Assembly (NCBI GenBank): GCA_016930515.1
Contig: JAFGGO010000190.1
Coordinates: forward strand, 1-36,593
Direction: 5' to 3'
Length of the DNA stretch: 36,593 nucleotides
DNA from: Promethearchaeota archaeon
GTDB lineage: Archaea > Asgardarchaeota > Lokiarchaeia > Sigyniarchaeales > SOKP01
Below, in pieces: positions 15,655-23,572 of this stretch. Numbering within the stretch: the stretch's first letter is position 1; every line of letters starts with the position of its first letter. Both the position numbers and the translations under genes were made by a program. The notes beneath the pieces were generated by a model, which made no database searches, was not told where the DNA came from, and was given only the letters and a program-made list of their open reading frames with translations.

Positions 15655-17859
15655 TTATAATATTTTTTTAAGGTTCAATATTAAAGAAGATGGATTGTAT
15701 TTGTCAAATTGATATATCTCAGCTTTAGCAAAATCTTTTAAATTCTTCTTGATGAGATCGGCAGAATATGTGTGAACCCCTAAGGCTTGAGTTGCATAAG
15801 ATTTTTTTGGCTCAAGTACAACGGTGTGTATTTTCTGTTTGGCAAGTTTTTTGGACCAATCTTTTAATTCTTCGACAATAAGTAGGTAATCAGATTCGAC
15901 TTGCGCAACTAATTCGGGATATTTTACCGAAATATTCGCACCACAATCAGAGCAGATAAATATTACAGGAATGACATTCCTATTCTTTAATCGTTCTACT
16001 TTTATTAGTTCCGTGCACTTTTTGAGAGCAGAAGCCATAGGCGTGTATGATTTACCTTCTAAATTCTTTAACTTAGTTGCAGCATTTTTAAAATATACGG
16101 TAGGTTTTTGTAATACGATTGAATCTTTTCCCCTAAAAACGATAAGAGAAATTTTATCCTTTTTTCGATATCCTTCTTTTTGAAGAGATAAAATGACATC
16201 AGTCATTTGTTTTATGACGTAATACATAGAGGCTGAGCTATCTAGGACGAAAAAAAGAGCTAATGGGGCTCGATATTCATATATTTTATCCATGATATCG
16301 TGCTTATCGAAGCGAATGGGGTATTTTATTTCGGAATGGTTGTAGACAATGTTTTCCAAATATTTTCTAATAGTTGCATCCAATGCAATGCTTTTCGGGT
16401 GGTTAATAGGTTTTCTAAATGACACGTACCTCCCTTTCAGAGAAGAAGCCATCTTAATGCGCCTTCCTATGCCTCGACCACCGTAATTTGAAATTCTCTT
16501 GTCTTTTCGAATGTTGTCTAATATAGAAACCATTTTTTTTTCCATCTTATAAATAAATGGAACGATTTGAGCCTCGTTCCAGTAAAGATCAGTGATATTT
16601 TCTTCAAAGGGTAGATTTTTTACCTTCCATCCACCAGCAGGAGTTGATTTTTGCTTTTTTTCAGGTTCTTTAAGTGGAGGAGGTAATTTCTGTTCCTTAG
16701 TTTCTGGAATGTCCAATTTCTTGGGATCGACCTGTTGTCGCTTGAATTCCTCGTATTGCTTGTCCGAGTGACGCAAGGGCCCTTCCGTTTCTGGATTGGG
16801 CTTGTAAATATCTTCGTTTTCATAGACTTCCTTGATCTTTCCAAACACTTCTGCGATTTTGGTTTCTATTTCTTTGGGCGTTAATTCATAGTGGAGAGAT
16901 TGGATGCGGTGTTCAAAAACGAGATCCATCGCCACATTAATATCTTCCTCAGCAATCGAGATTCTATTATTGAGTGCTGCGTGGGCTCGTGCACACCTAA
17001 TAAATGTAATATCTGCTCTTTGAGAAAATACCCCCAATTCATTTACTATTTTAGAAACCATTTCGTAGACAGCGTGGGGAATAACAACTTTCTTGAGAAT
17101 TTCTCGGGCTTTGGCAATTTTCTGACGGAGTTCTTCCTGCTTGTTATTAAATTTTTGTATGAAATTCTTCGGTTCATCGTTAAATTCTATAACTCTTTTA
17201 GTAATTTCTGCCCGGAGATTAGAATCGTCTGGAGCCTCAATTCTCACTTCCAATCCTAGCCTGTCAGCAATTTGTGGTCGAAGTTCTCCTTCTTCGGGGT
17301 TCATGGAACCTACTAGTACGAACCTCGATGGATGGCTGACAGATATACCTTCTCTTTCAATGATATTAATTCCCGATGCTGAAGCATCCAATAAAACATC
17401 TACTATATGATCTTGAAGCAAGTTAATCTCGTCCACATATAATATCCCTCGATTTGCCTTGGCAAGTAAACCAGGATGCAAGCTCTTTATACCTTCCGAG
17501 AGTACTTTATCGATAGAAAGCGATCCACAAACCATGTCCTCAGTGACGCCAAGGGGAAGGTTCACGATTTTCATTTCTTTTAATTCAGTTTCAAGTTTGC
17601 CTTTAGAAATCGTTTCCCTGCATTTTTCACATAAATCATTGACATCGGAATTAGGATCGCACGAAAACTCGCAATTTTTCGAAACAGTTATCTTTGGCAT
17701 GACTTCTACGAGCGACCTGACTGCTGTAGATTTACCCGTTCCCTGGTGGCCAGTTAAAAGCACGCCTCCGATTTGGGGGTCGATAACATTCAAGATTAAC
17801 CCCATTTTCATCTTGTTCTGTCCCAAAATTGCAGTGAATGGAAAATTAATTTTTTTCAT
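15655..17859 (-). CDS. Fused ChlI/ChlD-type AAA+ and VWA chelatase ATPase subunit
   Basis: A 734-residue fusion of the two ATPase subunits of Mg/Co-chelatases. The AAA+ domain has Walker A GHQGTGKST (37-45), a four-cysteine insert C63/C67/C77/C80 typical of archaeal and cobaltochelatase-like members, Walker B GILYVDEINLL (about 138-148), and HPSRFVLVGSMNPEEGELRPQ-type sensor/arginine-finger region. A proline/charged linker (about 370-420) follows. The C-terminal VWA domain has a MIDAS site: DSSAS (540-544), T606 and D638. Such proteins power a CobN-type catalytic subunit inserting cobalt or another metal into a tetrapyrrole. No CobN/ChlH gene is in the window, so the partner and metal remain open. 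Confidence 0.88.
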   Translation of the reverse strand: MKKINFPFTAILGQNKMKMGLILNVIDPQIGGVLLTGHQGTGKSTAVRSLVEVMPKITVSKNCEFSCDPNSDVNDLCEKCRETISKGKLETELKEMKIVNLPLGVTEDMVCGSLSIDKVLSEGIKSLHPGLLAKANRGILYVDEINLLQDHIVDVLLDASASGINIIEREGISVSHPSRFVLVGSMNPEEGELRPQIADRLGLEVRIEAPDDSNLRAEITKRVIEFNDEPKNFIQKFNNKQEELRQKIAKAREILKKVVIPHAVYEMVSKIVNELGVFSQRADITFIRCARAHAALNNRISIAEEDINVAMDLVFEHRIQSLHYELTPKEIETKIAEVFGKIKEVYENEDIYKPNPETEGPLRHSDKQYEEFKRQQVDPKKLDIPETKEQKLPPPLKEPEKKQKSTPAGGWKVKNLPFEENITDLYWNEAQIVPFIYKMEKKMVSILDNIRKDKRISNYGGRGIGRRIKMASSLKGRYVSFRKPINHPKSIALDATIRKYLENIVYNHSEIKYPIRFDKHDIMDKIYEYRAPLALFFVLDSSASMYYVIKQMTDVILSLQKEGYRKKDKISLIVFRGKDSIVLQKPTVYFKNAATKLKNLEGKSYTPMASALKKCTELIKVERLKNRNVIPVIFICSDCGANISVKYPELVAQVESDYLLIVEELKDWSKKLAKQKIHTVVLEPKKSYATQALGVHTYSADLIKKNLKDFAKAEIYQFDKYNPSSLILNLKKIL

Positions 17860-18112
17860 TATGATAATTCAGCTTGATTCTATTGTATAATAATAGAAAA
17901 AACAGAATTTCACTTAAAATTTCTCTTTTCTGAATTATTTTTAATTTTAAACTAATTTGATAGATAAAAAAGAAAATCATTATGAATCTCTTAAACATAA
18001 ACAATGTCTTTAAAGACAAAATTCTTACATACAAGACAAAAAGCTTTCAAGTTTATTTAATAAATCAATTACATTTCTCTTCAATTGAAAATAGAACATT
18101 ATTTTCTGATGA

Positions 18113-19480
18113 GTGTCTGTGAAAGGGAAAAAAATATTAATATTGAATATAATATCAATTTCTTTTTTAATAAGCTTGATTTTTAGTATAAATTTTTTAA
18201 TATCCTTAAATAGAATTACTCACAACAATATATCTATCAATTCAAATATCGTTAACGAGGAATCTTGGACGAAAGTCTTGGATGTTAATGGAAAAGCGAT
18301 TTCGATAGCGAATGATACGGAAAATAATATTTATATTCTCTATTATTTACATTCAGGGGGATATTTTTTAGAAAAGTATAATTCTTCGGGACACGCTATC
18401 TTTTCAAAAGAGTTAGGATATCCTGCGATCGATATTTCTGTGGATATTTCTAACAATCTCTATATATTAGCATTTTCTTTTCTCATAAAGCTTGATGATA
18501 TGGGCACTCAATTATGGAATAAAACTCTAGATTTTGAATCAAATGGATTAGATATGGTTTTTGATACGCTAAATAACATTTACATATTAGGATACTCCTT
18601 TATAATAAAGTTTGACAACAATGGAAATCATTTATGGAATATATCAATACCGAGAGCATCGTATGGTTTAGATTATAAGGGAAACATAATAACGCTTGAT
18701 TCTTCGGATAACATCATTATCTCGAGTATAAGTGATTATGACTATTCAATGATATCAAAATATGATATATCTGGAATTCAACAATGGACATTTAATTTTT
18801 CTAAAGGAGCTATAAGTGATTTAGCATTGGATAAAAAAGATAATATTATCGTTGTCTCCAATCAGATCGTGATCAAGTACGACAATAAATGCAATCAACT
18901 CTGGAACTATAGCATAGAAGGTGGTTATTCTAGCATGTTTAATTATGAGTCTACATCCTTGAGCATTGATTCATCGGAAAATGTGTATGTTGCTACTAAT
19001 TTAAAAATCGATAATAGAGATCCTGATATTTTATTTGGATACTTTCTTCAAGGAATAACATCATATGAATTTGGAATTTTTTTGTATAAGTTCAATAATA
19101 CGGGAGGATTATCGTGGAATTGGAGAATTACGGGATGTTATTATTCCTGGAATAACGAAATGATACTTGATTCTGAAGATAATTTATATATCTATGGAGG
19201 GAAATTACCCAATGAGATGATTATATACAAAAATCCGATAGAATTTAACGGAAATTGCGTTCATCAGACATATTTATCGCTCTTGTTTGTATGTCCATTT
19301 ATAACATTATTGATCGGTGTTTCAATACATTTTTATAAAAATCATAAAATCAAAAAAGCTAAAACAGAAAATTACATAATTAATCTCAAGAAACGAAAAC
19401 CAGATTTGAACGTAAAAAAATATTTAGAAAAGAGGCGCGATTTACAACATCATTTGAGGGTCTTTAAGCGAGATTTATAA
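18113..19480 (+). CDS. Membrane-anchored SBBP/PQQ-like beta-propeller protein
   Basis: A 455-residue protein. An N-terminal hydrophobic helix (about 8-32) is a signal peptide or anchor. About seven repeats of roughly 35-45 residues follow, each with a variant of xDxxxNIYILGxxFIIKFDNNGNxLWN; this is an SBBP/PQQ-type blade pattern and seven copies would close a propeller. Near the C-terminus a second helix (about 390-412) crosses the membrane, leaving a strongly basic cytoplasmic tail of about 45 residues with KKRKPD and EKRR. The topology implies an extracellular propeller signalling or anchored from inside. Binding partner unknown. Start: GTG 18113, with a second in-frame GTG at 18119. Confidence 0.75.
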   Translation: MSVKGKKILILNIISISFLISLIFSINFLISLNRITHNNISINSNIVNEESWTKVLDVNGKAISIANDTENNIYILYYLHSGGYFLEKYNSSGHAIFSKELGYPAIDISVDISNNLYILAFSFLIKLDDMGTQLWNKTLDFESNGLDMVFDTLNNIYILGYSFIIKFDNNGNHLWNISIPRASYGLDYKGNIITLDSSDNIIISSISDYDYSMISKYDISGIQQWTFNFSKGAISDLALDKKDNIIVVSNQIVIKYDNKCNQLWNYSIEGGYSSMFNYESTSLSIDSSENVYVATNLKIDNRDPDILFGYFLQGITSYEFGIFLYKFNNTGGLSWNWRITGCYYSWNNEMILDSEDNLYIYGGKLPNEMIIYKNPIEFNGNCVHQTYLSLLFVCPFITLLIGVSIHFYKNHKIKKAKTENYIINLKKRKPDLNVKKYLEKRRDLQHHLRVFKRDL

Positions 19481-19496
19481 AATTACATCACGAAGA

Positions 19497-20465
19497 TCAG
19501 AATTTCTTGGCAATCTCGTTTAGGGTTGAATCCAACTTGCCAACCGTGGTTTCCCAGCGATTTATAATTTCGTCAATTCTTGGAATCATGGATTCTCGCT
19601 CCTTGAATTCAAGATAATCCTTGAATTCCTTTATGTTTTCTAGCTTTTCTGTAGTATCTGTCACGTATTTATAGATATCTCTTTTCTGTGCCTCGAGGAC
19701 TTCGTGAACTCTTGCTTGTTCTCCTTTTCTTACTAATGTTTGGAGATATTCGTCAAGACCTTGTAATTGTGCAGTTAATTTATTTATCATGTTCTCAACG
19801 GTAGATTCGTATGTCTCAACCACATTTTCTTTGGGCAAGTTCATAGTAACATCAACGACGAATTTTTGCATTTGCACGAGCATTTCTTCGAGGCTGTCGA
19901 AACCTTGTATTTCAAAATCGATCTCGGAATAGGATGCTTGGATGCCTTTTTCTACATCGTCGAGTCGATATATTTTAAAACCAGGGTCGTTCTTAAGCTT
20001 GATGTCGGGGTCTCCTTTCTTGTCAGCGGGTTCAATCTGGCGAGTGAGGCGTAGGGGATTAAAAACTAAGGATATCGCTAAGGGATTGTTCGTTTGATAG
20101 CTAAGGGTTGTCCTGATATCTATGTGGCTCATCATTATTTTAAAACCCGGATGCGTATGCCACCAACCGATCGTAAACTCGGGAGGGTCCCTGCAGATGG
20201 CCTCGTCATCTATAAGTGCTAGGCTGAGATAATCCTCGTCCGTCCACTTATATTGATCGATTACTGCGTCCTTGTCTAATTCTTGGTGCATGATGGGGTA
20301 AGCTTCTGTTACAATTACCTTCGCTTTATTGCCTTTTCCCTCGTTCCGTCCAATAAATATCCCGCTGACTTCTAACCAATCGTCCCGTGGTATCTTGGCG
20401 TTGGCAAATCTCACGGCGGCCGCAACAATGGTCTTATACACCTTTTTAGGAATGATGACTGACAT
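19497..20465 (-). CDS. JAMM/MPN+ metalloprotease-like protein with coiled-coil tail
   Basis: A 322-residue protein with an N-terminal MPN domain (about 1-150) in which the JAMM zinc site is complete: E32 in LEVSGIFIGR and WWHTHPG...SHID giving H103-x-H105-x7-S113-x2-D116. This is the signature of isopeptidases such as Rpn11, CSN5 and AMSH, which remove ubiquitin-like proteins. Residues 195-322 form helices with coiled-coil character (EYLQTLVRKGEQARVHE region). No ubiquitin gene is nearby, so the substrate is unknown. It is transcribed divergently from the rest of the MPN cluster across a 526-bp gap, and a perfect-armed inverted repeat lies 46 bp upstream of its ATG. Confidence 0.88.
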   Translation of the reverse strand: MSVIIPKKVYKTIVAAAVRFANAKIPRDDWLEVSGIFIGRNEGKGNKAKVIVTEAYPIMHQELDKDAVIDQYKWTDEDYLSLALIDDEAICRDPPEFTIGWWHTHPGFKIMMSHIDIRTTLSYQTNNPLAISLVFNPLRLTRQIEPADKKGDPDIKLKNDPGFKIYRLDDVEKGIQASYSEIDFEIQGFDSLEEMLVQMQKFVVDVTMNLPKENVVETYESTVENMINKLTAQLQGLDEYLQTLVRKGEQARVHEVLEAQKRDIYKYVTDTTEKLENIKEFKDYLEFKERESMIPRIDEIINRWETTVGKLDSTLNEIAKKF

Positions 20466-20991
20466 GTTTCGATCACATTTTAGTTTTAATCATAATAATG
20501 GTTTCAATATTTAATGTTTTCCAAAAGGAAACATTAATGATTCCCAGCGATTCGTCGTAATACATAGGATAATTAGTTGAAGTGTTAAAATGATTTATAT
20601 ATTCTCTTGATATTATCCGTAATTCAATAATTGGAAAAATATCAGCTTGATCTCTAAAAGAAATAACTCTATATTGGTCAATACCCGTGCTTAAAAACTA
20701 TAATTCACAACTTCCACTAGTTTAATTATCAAAATTTGTCTATATCCTTGGACACCCACTGCTTCTAATATAATGTATTGATAAACATAAAAATCCAACT
20801 TAAATCCTTTTTTTTACATAACTTATAAAAATAAGAAGTGAGCATTTATTAGGTATTTATACTAATAATTGTTTATATTTGATTATTAGAAGAATTTTGT
20901 TAAATTTATAAAATCCGAATCCTATTAAAATAGTAATAATTAATGATAAAAAACCTAGAAAAAAAACTAATTCAAAGGAGTAAAAACAATC
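20466..20991. other. 526-bp divergent intergenic region of the MPN cluster
   Basis: No credible reading frame or RNA gene. It separates the divergent MPN gene (minus) from the zinc-ribbon gene (plus) and must hold both promoters. Visible elements are an 11-bp-arm inverted repeat at 20511-20537, several A/T-rich TATA-like stretches (around 20826-20832 and 20906-20914), and AAAGGAG at 20974-20980, 11 nt before the ATG at 20992. The length is unusual for this gene-dense window and suggests regulation or a lost gene. Confidence 0.5.
20511..20537. promoter_or_regulatory. Inverted repeat, candidate operator
   Basis: The sequence TTAATGTTT(T)CC-AAAA-GGAAACATTAA forms an 11-bp inverted repeat with a single extra T in the left arm and a 4-nt spacer. 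It lies 46 bp upstream of the ATG of the minus-strand MPN gene and touches an A/T-rich TTAAATATTG stretch that could be its TATA box on that strand. A dimeric regulator binding here would block the promoter. It is not followed by a T-tract next to a gene end, which argues against a terminator. Confidence 0.45.
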
Positions 20992-21666
20992 ATGGCCGAA
21001 AAAGGGTTTGAACCGCTAACAAGCCAATTAGGAATAGCTGGAACGTCGTATAGAATCCAACTAGGTTTGATAAACGAGAAATGGGCATCTCGAATCTTGA
21101 AAGGACGAGATATAATTGACTCTTACATCTTTAAAGAAGAAGACACGGTGAGTGGGCTTCCAAATTCTAACCTCATAGTGGGTTGGGTACTCCGAACCGT
21201 GGCAATTCCAAACATTAATCCCCATCAAATCATGAAAACTACCCAAGCTTTAGTAAAACAAGCAATACAAAAGAAAGAAGAGAGGAAAATGGTACCAACC
21301 GTCTCTGAATCGAGAGAAATTGAATTAGAAAAAGTACCCGAAAACGAACTTAAAAGGCCTACAACAAAGGGATGGGTAAAAGAAGAAGGATCATCAGGAA
21401 TTCAAGATAGTGAAGAAGCAAAGAGAAGAGCCTTCCAAGAAAGAGTTAAAGCAATTAAAGAAGAAAGCGCGCCTCAATCAACGGGTTCTACTGTAAAAAC
21501 AACAAGAACCCTACCCTCCATTCCTTCTGGAGGAGGAGATGCATCTATAACTACACAGGTTCAAAAAACCATATCGACAGCTGGAACGGTATTTTGTCCC
21601 TCTTGTGGTAAGGATATTGATTGGAAATTTTGCCCATATTGTGGAAAACCATTACCTCACGAGTGA
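20992..21666 (+). CDS. Zinc-ribbon protein of the MPN cluster
   Basis: A 224-residue protein in three parts. Residues 1 to about 95 are a globular alpha/beta domain of unknown family (with RIQLGLINEKWASRI and LPNSNLIVGWVLRTV). Residues about 95-195 are charged and low-complexity (E/K-rich then S/T/P-rich), probably disordered. The C-terminus is a classical zinc ribbon, FCPSCGKDID...KFCPYCGKP (C202, C205, C214, C217). It may be an adaptor linking a binding domain to a zinc-ribbon recognition element. It lies 182 bp upstream of the paired MPN genes on the same strand, so a functional link to them is plausible but rests on position only. AAAGGAG precedes the ATG. Confidence 0.7.
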   Translation: MAEKGFEPLTSQLGIAGTSYRIQLGLINEKWASRILKGRDIIDSYIFKEEDTVSGLPNSNLIVGWVLRTVAIPNINPHQIMKTTQALVKQAIQKKEERKMVPTVSESREIELEKVPENELKRPTTKGWVKEEGSSGIQDSEEAKRRAFQERVKAIKEESAPQSTGSTVKTTRTLPSIPSGGGDASITTQVQKTISTAGTVFCPSCGKDIDWKFCPYCGKPLPHE

Positions 21667-21848
21667 TAATATTTTTAATATATTACATTGAATTATTTAA
21701 TTCGGATGCTAATAGTTGGAAATTCACTCATAAAAAAATCAAACATGACCACGAAACATTCATTATAAAAATATCCAATTATAAATAAGGACATTGCATA
21801 GTTGAAAAGCAATTATTTAATTTTTCAAAAAAATCTAAATGTGATTAC

Positions 21849-23555
21849 ATGAAAGACAAGTCCATCGTAATAATAAAACCAGAAGCATATTATAAGATGC
21901 TCGTTCACGTTCTACGATTTGGCTCAAAAACGCGTGAAAAAAGCCAATATAAGGAAGTGATGGGAATGCTCATGGGATACCTTGAAGGAGAAGGAGAAAT
22001 TAAAGATGTAATAATTGAAGACGCTGTACCCGTTTCTCATGGTGGTTCTATTGAAGTCCAATTTGCACCTCAAGATTATATTACTTTTGCAGCCATAGAC
22101 GAAAAGTTTGCTGAAAAAAATTGGTTTACCGTTGGATGGTACCACTCTCATCCTAACCTGAAAGTGTTTTTCAGTGGAACGGACATTAAAAATCAGATGG
22201 GTTGGCAGACTCCAAATCCTAGTGCTATAGGAATCGTGTTTGATCACTATTACTTAGAAACTGACCCTGAATTTAGAAGAAAATACGGTTTAAAACCATT
22301 AAACGAAGGTGAAATAGACTATGGGTTTAGAACATTCAGGCTCGACGATCCTTCAAAACCCAGTACAAACTATCACGAAGTGAAATCTATCGTTGAATTT
22401 CCCGATAACATACATTATTACTTAAAAATTAAAAAGCTCATTGAATGCATTCACGCAAACGAACCCCCAATTCTCGAATTAAACGAGACACCAGATATAT
22501 TCGGAAATGTCTATATTCCATTTGCGAACCAATTTATGTCAGATAGGCCTGAATTAGAAACGAGTTCCATCCTCACGGCTTTTAAGGATGGCGTTTATAA
22601 TCTTTTAGAATCTTCGTTAGAACCCCTGATCTCTTTTTTCAACAAGTTTAGTCAAGAAACTGTTTTGAAAATTGTTGAGAGTAACTTAAAAACTCGTGAA
22701 ACGCTTGTTTCACTAAAAGATATCTTGAGTAAGAAGATGTCTTTAATTCAAAATAATTTCAAATTTTCCTTGTCAAATCTTCTAGATCAATTAGATCTAT
22801 ACTTTTACGATAGGTTTGAAGGTTTTGATAAAGATAAAGAAATGATAAAAGAATCATTGGAAACCTTGAGGGAAACCATATCAGAACGAGTTAAACAAGT
22901 TATTAAAGATATCTCTGAAACACATTATTCGTCTATTTTATCGTCCTTAGATAACAACATAACAATAATTAGTCAATCAAACGAAAACAGCAAAAATAGT
23001 TACGATATGATAGAGAAATCAAAAAATCAATTATCTACCCTTTCACAATTTTTTGATTCAAGCTTAAAATCAATTTCTCAGAATGCAAGCACAATCCAAG
23101 TTCAATCAATAGATACTATAAAAAATAAAATCAACTCTTTAACAAGCTCTCTAACTTCTATTAAATCTCTCTTAGGTAACATCTCAGAAGTGCAAAACCT
23201 ATTTTCAACAGAAATAATTACAAAAATTCATGACTTGCAAGCTAGATTAACTGAACATGAAGATAAGAATAATCTCGAACAACCTGGATCCCCAACAACA
23301 AAGACACCGTTAACCGAAGGAAGTGTTTTAGAGCCTAATACGAGCGAATTATTAGAAAAATTAAGAAGATCTGAAGAAAAAAATAATGAATTGGAAAGAG
23401 CTTTAAATAAAGAACAAGATTCATACAAAAAAACAAGAGAAGAATTAAAAAATCTAACGATAGAAAATCAAAACCTCAATAATAAGCTTGAAAAAAGGGA
23501 AGAAATTTCAAGTGGACCTAGTAAAAAAGAAAAAAAAAAGAAAAAAAATAAATAA
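21849..23555 (+). CDS. Rpn11-like JAMM/MPN+ protein with long coiled-coil tail
   Basis: A 568-residue protein. The MPN domain (about 1-180) matches Rpn11 closely in pattern: EVMGMLMGYLEGEG (E36), then GWYHSHPNLKVFFSGTDI giving H99, H101, S109, D112, a complete zinc-dependent isopeptidase site. The region from about 250 to 480 is helical and coiled-coil with S/N/Q-rich heptads. A second acidic/basic coil runs from about 505 to 550, and the end is a lysine-rich tail (KKEKKKKKNK). Eukaryotic Rpn11 is only about 310 residues, so the tail is a large addition. It is followed after 17 bp by a paralogue lacking the zinc ligands, suggesting an obligate MPN+/MPN- pair. Substrate is not known. Confidence 0.88.
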   Translation: MKDKSIVIIKPEAYYKMLVHVLRFGSKTREKSQYKEVMGMLMGYLEGEGEIKDVIIEDAVPVSHGGSIEVQFAPQDYITFAAIDEKFAEKNWFTVGWYHSHPNLKVFFSGTDIKNQMGWQTPNPSAIGIVFDHYYLETDPEFRRKYGLKPLNEGEIDYGFRTFRLDDPSKPSTNYHEVKSIVEFPDNIHYYLKIKKLIECIHANEPPILELNETPDIFGNVYIPFANQFMSDRPELETSSILTAFKDGVYNLLESSLEPLISFFNKFSQETVLKIVESNLKTRETLVSLKDILSKKMSLIQNNFKFSLSNLLDQLDLYFYDRFEGFDKDKEMIKESLETLRETISERVKQVIKDISETHYSSILSSLDNNITIISQSNENSKNSYDMIEKSKNQLSTLSQFFDSSLKSISQNASTIQVQSIDTIKNKINSLTSSLTSIKSLLGNISEVQNLFSTEIITKIHDLQARLTEHEDKNNLEQPGSPTTKTPLTEGSVLEPNTSELLEKLRRSEEKNNELERALNKEQDSYKKTREELKNLTIENQNLNNKLEKREEISSGPSKKEKKKKKNK

Positions 23556-23572
23556 CCAATATAACCATTATC

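Noticed and set aside
20992..21030. N-terminus GFEPLTSQLG of the zinc-ribbon protein resembles translated tRNA-derived sequence
   Set aside because: No tRNA cloverleaf or TTCGAATCC-type arm exists around this position and the frame continues into a well-formed zinc-ribbon protein.
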